64,000 nt of DNA from DATARR01 sp034666985 (GTDB lineage: Bacteria; Acidobacteriota; Thermoanaerobaculia; Multivoradales; UBA5704): assembly GCA_034666985.1 (NCBI GenBank), contig JAXDKS010000026.1, forward strand, positions 1 to 64,000, in the 5' to 3' direction. Of this stretch, positions 59,615-64,000 are shown one piece after another (position 1 is the stretch's first letter; each line of letters begins with the position of its first letter). The translations under genes were made by a program, and so were the position numbers. Under the pieces are notes generated by a model. That model did no database searches. It was not told the DNA's origin and worked only from the letters and a program-made list of their open reading frames with translations.

Positions 59615-62600
59615 TCAGACCAGATTGCGGCGCTTCAGCAAGGCGAAGGCCAGACCTGCCAGGGCCAACGCCATCAGCAGCAATCCGATGGGCGAGAGGG
59701 TCGGGATGGAGTTGATGGGTGCGGCTGCCCCCACCTGGATGCTCGTGGGATTGCCGGCACCGGCCACCCCAGGATCATCGGTCTGCGCCGTCGCTTCGTT
59801 GGTGCCGTTGCCGTCGGCGTCGAAGGCGATGGTCCCCTGGTTCGAGACCGTCGTGCCGGCGGCCGCAGGCAGGATGGTGGCAGTGATGGTGATGGTCACC
59901 GAGCCGGCGGCCGGGATCGCGCCGTTCCAGGTGACGGTGTTGGTGCCGGTGGTCGCCACCGCGGTGCCGCTCGATGCCGTGGCGGAAACCAGCGCCAGCC
60001 CCGCCGGCAGGACATCGGTGAATTCGTTGCCGGGATTGTCGGCCTGGGCTCCAGGACCGGCGTTGCTCAGCGTGACTGTGTAGGTGATGGTGCCACCGAC
60101 GGTGAAGGTCCCGGCAGCCGTCTTGGTGCCCGAGACCGAAGCCCCAGGCGCAGCGGTAATCGTGTCGGTGTCGGTGGCGGAGTTGTTGCCCGGGGTCGGA
60201 TCGGTCACGCCGCCCGGTGCCGTCACCGTCGCGGTGTTGATCAGCGTGCCGGTGGCCGAAACGGAGAGGGTGCAGCTCGCCGTGTAGGTGACGCTGCCGC
60301 CGTTGGGCAGGTTGGCGGTGTCGTTGATGTTGCCCGAGCCCGATGCCGTGCAGGTACCGCCACCGGCGCCGACGCAGGTCCAGGTGCAGGTGAGAGAGGC
60401 CGGGAAGGTGTCGGCGACGGTCGCGCCCGTCGCAGTGCTCGGACCGGAATTCGAGGCCGTGATGGTGTAGGTCACGGACCCGCCGGCGGTCGCCGACGTC
60501 ACGCCATCCGTCTTGGTGATCGACAGATCCGCACTGGCCCCCAGCGTGTCGCTGTCCGTCGCCGAGTTGTTACCCGGAGTCGGATCCGTCACGCCACCCG
60601 GCGCCGTCACCGTCGACGTGTTGCTCAACGTGCCGGTGGCCGAAGCGGAGATGGTGCAGCTTGCCGTGTAAGTCACGCTGCCGCCGCTCGGCAGGTTCGC
60701 GGTGTCGTTGATGTTGCCCGAGCCCGAAGCCGTGCAGGTACCACCGCCGGCTCCCGCGCAGGTCCAGGTGCAGGTGAGAGAGGCCGGGAAGGTGTCGGCG
60801 ACGGTCCCGCCCGTGGCGTCGCTCGGACCCGAGTTGCTCGCCACGATGGTGTAGGTCACCGAGCCGCCGGGGGTCGCCGTCGTCACGCCATCCGTCTTGG
60901 TGATCGACAGATCCGCACTGGCCGCCAGCGTGTCGCTGTCCGTGGCGGAGTTGTTGCCGGGCGTCGGATCGGTCACGCCACCTGGTGCCGTCACCGTCGA
61001 CGTATTGCTCAACGTGCCGGTCGCCGAGGCCGAAATGGTGCAGCTCGCCGTGTAGGTCACGCTACCGCCGCTCGGCAGGTTGACGGTGTCGTTGACGTTG
61101 CCCGAGCCCGACGCTGTGCAGGTGCCGCCGCCGGCTCCAACGCAGGTCCACGTGCAGGTGAGAGACGCCGGGAAGGTATCCGCGACAGTCCCACCCGTGG
61201 CATTGCTCGGACCGGCGTTGCTCGCCGTGATGGTGTAGGTCACCGATCCGCCCGGGGTCGCCGTCGTCACGCCATCCGTCTTGGTGATCGACAGATCCGC
61301 GCTCGCCGCAAGCGTGTCGCTGTCCGTCGCCGAGTTGTTGCCAGGCGTCGGATCGGTCACACCACCCGGCGCCGTCACCGTCGACGTATTGCTCAACGTG
61401 CCGGTGGCAGAGGCCGAGATCGTGCAGCTCGCCGTATAGGTCACACTGCCGCCACTCGGCAGGTTGACGGTGTTGTTGATGTTGCCCGAGCCCGATGCCG
61501 TGCAGGTGCCGCCACCCGCCCCGACACAGGTCCACGTGCAAGTAAGCGAGGCCGGGAAGGTATCCGCGACAGTCCCACCCGTGGCATTGCTCGGACCGGC
61601 GTTGCTCGCCGTGATGGTGTAGGTCACCGACCCGCCCGGAGTCGCCGTCGTCACGCCATCCGTCTTGGTGATCGCAAGATCCGCGCTCGCCGCAAGCGTG
61701 TCGCTGTCCGTCGCCGAGTTGTTGCCAGGCGTCGGATCGGTCACACCACCCGGCGCCGTCACTGTCGACGTGTTGCTCAACGTGCCGGTGGCTGAGGCCG
61801 AGATGGTGCAGCTTGCCGTGTAGGTCACGCTGCCGCCGCTGGGCAGGTTGACGGTGTCATTGACGTTGCCCGAGCCCGAAGCCGTGCAGGTGCCGCCGCC
61901 GGCTCCCACGCACGTCCACGTGCAGGTGAGAGACGCCGGGAAGGTATCCGCGACGGTCCCACCCGTGGCATTGCTCGGACCGGCGTTGCTCGCCGTGATG
62001 GTGTAGGTCACCGATCCACCCGGTGTCGCCGTCGTCACGCCATCCGTCTTGGTGATCGCAAGATCCGCGCTCGCCGCAAGCGTGTCGCTGTCCGTCGCCG
62101 AGTTGTTGCCCGGAGTCGGATCGGTCACACCGCCCGGCGCCGCCACCGTCGACGTGTTGCTCAACGTGCCCGTAGCTGCGGCCGAGATGGTGCAGCTCGC
62201 CGTGTAGGTCACGCTGCCGCCGCTGGGCAGGTTGACCGTGTCGCCGATGTTGCCCGAGCCCGCGGCCGTGCAGGTGCCGCCGCCCGCTCCGGCGCACGTC
62301 CAGTTGCAGGTGAGCGAAGCCGGGAAGGTGTCGGCCACCGAGGAGCCCGGAGCGTTGCTAGGGCCCGCGTTGGAAGCCGTGATGGTATAGGTCACCGAGC
62401 CGCCTGCGGTCGCCGTCGTCACACCGTCCGTCTTGGTGATCCCGAGATTGGCCTGGGGCGTCAGCGTGTCGGTGTCGGTCGCGCTGTTGTTGGCGGCGTT
62501 CGGATCTCCCGCGATCGTCACCGTCGCGGTGTTGCTCAGCGTACCGGTGGCTGCCGCGGAGATGGCGCAGGTCGCGGTGTACGTGACGCTGGCGCTCGCA

Positions 62601-64000
62601 GGAAGGTTGACGGTGTCATTGATGTTGCCGGAGCCCGCGGCCGTGCAGGTGCCGCCGCCCGCTCCCACGCAGGTCCAGGTGCAGATGAGGGTCGCCGGGA
62701 AGGTATCCGCGACCGTGGCGCCAGTCGCCGGGGTGGCGCTCGCATTCGAGGCCGTGATGGTGTAGGTCACCGATCCGCCGGGCACCGCGGTGGCAACGCC
62801 GTCCGTCTTGGTGATCGCCAGATCCGCAACGGCCGCGGTGGCGACGTTGATGCACCCGTTGGCGGTCACGCTCTGGCCGTCAGGATTGACGATGGTGACG
62901 TTCTGCGATCCCGTGGCGAGCGCCGTGATGTTCAGCGTCACCTGAGTCGGCGAGTTGAACGTCACACTGTTGACGGTCGCGTTGGTGACCGTGGCGGAGA
63001 GGTGGCTGAACGGCAAGGCCGGCGGCGCCAGGTTGGCCCCCGGATCATAGAAGCCCGAGCCACCGCTCGAGGTGGCGGCGATCACCACGTTGCCGGTCGG
63101 GCCGGCGAAGGCGATCGGAGAGCCCGAGCAGGTCGGCGTCGCCGGCGGCGGTGCCGCGAGCTTGCCGACACGGACGGCATAGACGTTCGAGGCCTGGTTG
63201 TACTCCTGAATCGTCCACACCGACATGTCGTCGAGCGGATCGACGACGGTGAAGGAGTAGTCGCCCCAGCGCCGGCCCGAAGTCCCGCCGGGATCGGACG
63301 GCGGGTTGTAGTTGGCCGTCGTGGTTCCGAACGTCACCGCGGCCACCGTCGGCGGTCCCGTCATCGTGCCCAGGGTGTCTCCCGACAGCCGGCCCACGTA
63401 GACCGGCGTTGCTCCGACGGGCGTACCCGCCATGGTCGCGCCCAGCACGGCGTGTCCTTGCCCGGTGACCACCACCGAGGGGATCCAGTACTGCCGGGCC
63501 GCGGCACGAGTCGCGGCGTTGTCGAAGACCGTCCCCGACTGCACGAGTGTCGGCGTGGTGGTGAGGTTCTGAAATTCGTACCAGCGCGCCGCGTACCGGG
63601 AGGCAGCGGCGGTGCTGGCGACGCCCGCGTTGGTCACCGTGAAGTTGTGTGCGGCCCACAGGCGGCCGTTGCGAATCATCGCCTGGTAGAAGCGATCGTC
63701 CAGGGTGTCCAGAAGGCCGTTGTTGCCGCCGGTGTTCCCGGCGTGCTGGACCAACCTGATGGTCTGGGTGCCCGAGAGCGTCGTCGTCGGGACCGCGACG
63801 ATGATGTTGGCCGAGATCGTCGGCGTCAGGGATCCCGGGTTGCTGATCCGACGGAAGGTTATGGCGCTGAAGGCGGCGTTGTCGGGCCCCACGAAGTACC
63901 CCTCGGTCGCGCCCGCATCGAAGTTGTCCACCCCGCGCGGCGACTCCGGCCCGGCCCCCGCCCCTGCCGCCATGTTGGCGAACGCGGTGACGACGAGCGG
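59615..64000 (-). CDS. surface protein with DUF11 repeats and IPTL-CTERM tail (5' end outside window)
   Basis: At least 1461 residues; the frame is still open at the window edge. The N-terminal 340 residues resemble a secreted beta-propeller-like domain (WYEFQNLTTTPTLVQSG, VYVGRLSGDTLG), then an IPT-like segment. Seven near-identical DUF11 repeats of about 128 residues follow, each with ITKTDGVTTATPGGSVTYTI, WTCVGAGGGTCTA and a PTPGNNSATDSDTL end, plus one divergent repeat. The tail IPTLSPIGLLLMALALAGLA then FALLKRRNLV is an IPTL-CTERM sorting signal: motif, helix, basic end. It is likely anchored for processing by an exosortase-like or rhombosortase-like enzyme, not seen here. Cysteine pairs in each repeat suggest disulfides. 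Confidence 0.88.
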   Translation of the reverse strand, partial: PLVVTAFANMAAGAGAGPESPRGVDNFDAGATEGYFVGPDNAAFSAITFRRISNPGSLTPTISANIIVAVPTTTLSGTQTIRLVQHAGNTGGNNGLLDTLDDRFYQAMIRNGRLWAAHNFTVTNAGVASTAAASRYAARWYEFQNLTTTPTLVQSGTVFDNAATRAAARQYWIPSVVVTGQGHAVLGATMAGTPVGATPVYVGRLSGDTLGTMTGPPTVAAVTFGTTTANYNPPSDPGGTSGRRWGDYSFTVVDPLDDMSVWTIQEYNQASNVYAVRVGKLAAPPPATPTCSGSPIAFAGPTGNVVIAATSSGGSGFYDPGANLAPPALPFSHLSATVTNATVNSVTFNSPTQVTLNITALATGSQNVTIVNPDGQSVTANGCINVATAAVADLAITKTDGVATAVPGGSVTYTITASNASATPATGATVADTFPATLICTWTCVGAGGGTCTAAGSGNINDTVNLPASASVTYTATCAISAAATGTLSNTATVTIAGDPNAANNSATDTDTLTPQANLGITKTDGVTTATAGGSVTYTITASNAGPSNAPGSSVADTFPASLTCNWTCAGAGGGTCTAAGSGNIGDTVNLPSGGSVTYTASCTISAAATGTLSNTSTVAAPGGVTDPTPGNNSATDSDTLAASADLAITKTDGVTTATPGGSVTYTITASNAGPSNATGGTVADTFPASLTCTWTCVGAGGGTCTASGSGNVNDTVNLPSGGSVTYTASCTISASATGTLSNTSTVTAPGGVTDPTPGNNSATDSDTLAASADLAITKTDGVTTATPGGSVTYTITASNAGPSNATGGTVADTFPASLTCTWTCVGAGGGTCTASGSGNINNTVNLPSGGSVTYTASCTISASATGTLSNTSTVTAPGGVTDPTPGNNSATDSDTLAASADLSITKTDGVTTATPGGSVTYTITASNAGPSNATGGTVADTFPASLTCTWTCVGAGGGTCTASGSGNVNDTVNLPSGGSVTYTASCTISASATGTLSNTSTVTAPGGVTDPTPGNNSATDSDTLAASADLSITKTDGVTTATPGGSVTYTIVASNSGPSDATGGTVADTFPASLTCTWTCAGAGGGTCTASGSGNINDTANLPSGGSVTYTASCTISASATGTLSNTSTVTAPGGVTDPTPGNNSATDSDTLGASADLSITKTDGVTSATAGGSVTYTITASNSGPSTATGATVADTFPASLTCTWTCVGAGGGTCTASGSGNINDTANLPNGGSVTYTASCTLSVSATGTLINTATVTAPGGVTDPTPGNNSATDTDTITAAPGASVSGTKTAAGTFTVGGTITYTVTLSNAGPGAQADNPGNEFTDVLPAGLALVSATASSGTAVATTGTNTVTWNGAIPAAGSVTITITATILPAAAGTTVSNQGTIAFDADGNGTNEATAQTDDPGVAGAGNPTSIQVGAAAPINSIPTLSPIGLLLMALALAGLAFALLKRRNLV

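Noticed and set aside
59522..61795. 757-codon plus-strand frame opposite the DUF11 repeats
   Set aside because: It follows the 384-bp repeat of the other strand and has no independent start or domain.
1..64000. tRNA or rRNA genes
   Set aside because: Intergenic regions were scanned by eye for T-arm and rRNA core motifs on both strands; none was convincing. A covariance-model scan would be decisive.

Overview
The window is GC-rich and gene-dense. It most resembles a soil or sediment Acidobacteriota genome, perhaps near Thermoanaerobaculia. That placement is inferred from gene content, with no rRNA to support it: an acidobacterial-type VWFA-like secreted protein, a kinase/WD40 fusion, a lone PntA alpha subunit, type IV pilus genes, and a DUF11-repeat surface protein with an IPTL-CTERM sorting tail. 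No rRNA, tRNA or CRISPR array was seen.

Layout. 0.4-5.9 kb: nth, a Ser/Thr kinase-WD40 protein, a cobalamin adenosyltransferase and small proteins, separated by two nested palindromic elements. 5.9-7.9 kb: a strict 21-bp repeat array, a frameshifted FGE-like gene, a Fic fragment and a second array. 7.9-19.3 kb: metabolic and housekeeping genes (PLP decarboxylase, DsbA-like lipoprotein, tmk-holB, SWIB, TerC, PntA alpha, gamma-glutamyltransferase, VWFA-like). 19.3-26.1 kb: the most interesting segment, five same-strand genes. In transcription order these are a REC-EAL regulator, a 61-aa peptide, a polyprenyl-synthase-family protein, a second paralogous 62-aa peptide, and a hybrid histidine kinase with a TM-PDZ-multi-TM-GAF-PAS front end. 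This matches the logic of the Bacillus ComQ-ComX-ComP prenylated-pheromone system.

26.3-38.5 kb: a probable long operon on the minus strand (dikinase-like protein, membrane phosphoesterase, a small conserved enzyme-like protein, AddB- and AddA-like nuclease/helicase, lone CopG antitoxin). 38.5-43.4 kb: a 16-unit repeat array, a Sel1/PDZ lipoprotein, an HTTM membrane pair, a small secreted protein and a thioesterase. 43.5-47.6 kb: a toxin-antitoxin island around an amino-acid permease, with broken and duplicated pieces. 47.7-55.5 kb: an ABC exporter, a third palindromic element and the pilT-pilC-pilS-pilR cluster. 55.6-57.4 kb: a Panacea-type toxin-antitoxin pair next to two degraded copies of the pilR 3' end. 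57.4-64.0 kb: a secreted M23-type peptidase, an intergenic stretch with another 21-bp array and a strong terminator, and the DUF11/IPTL-CTERM protein running off the edge.

Four intergenic repeat arrays share a period of about 20-21 bp but use different head words (CTCGCGAG, GAGGGTA, RTCGAT, GCCGG). They are not explained by any gene call and form the second main theme. All functional assignments were read by eye; no database search was run.
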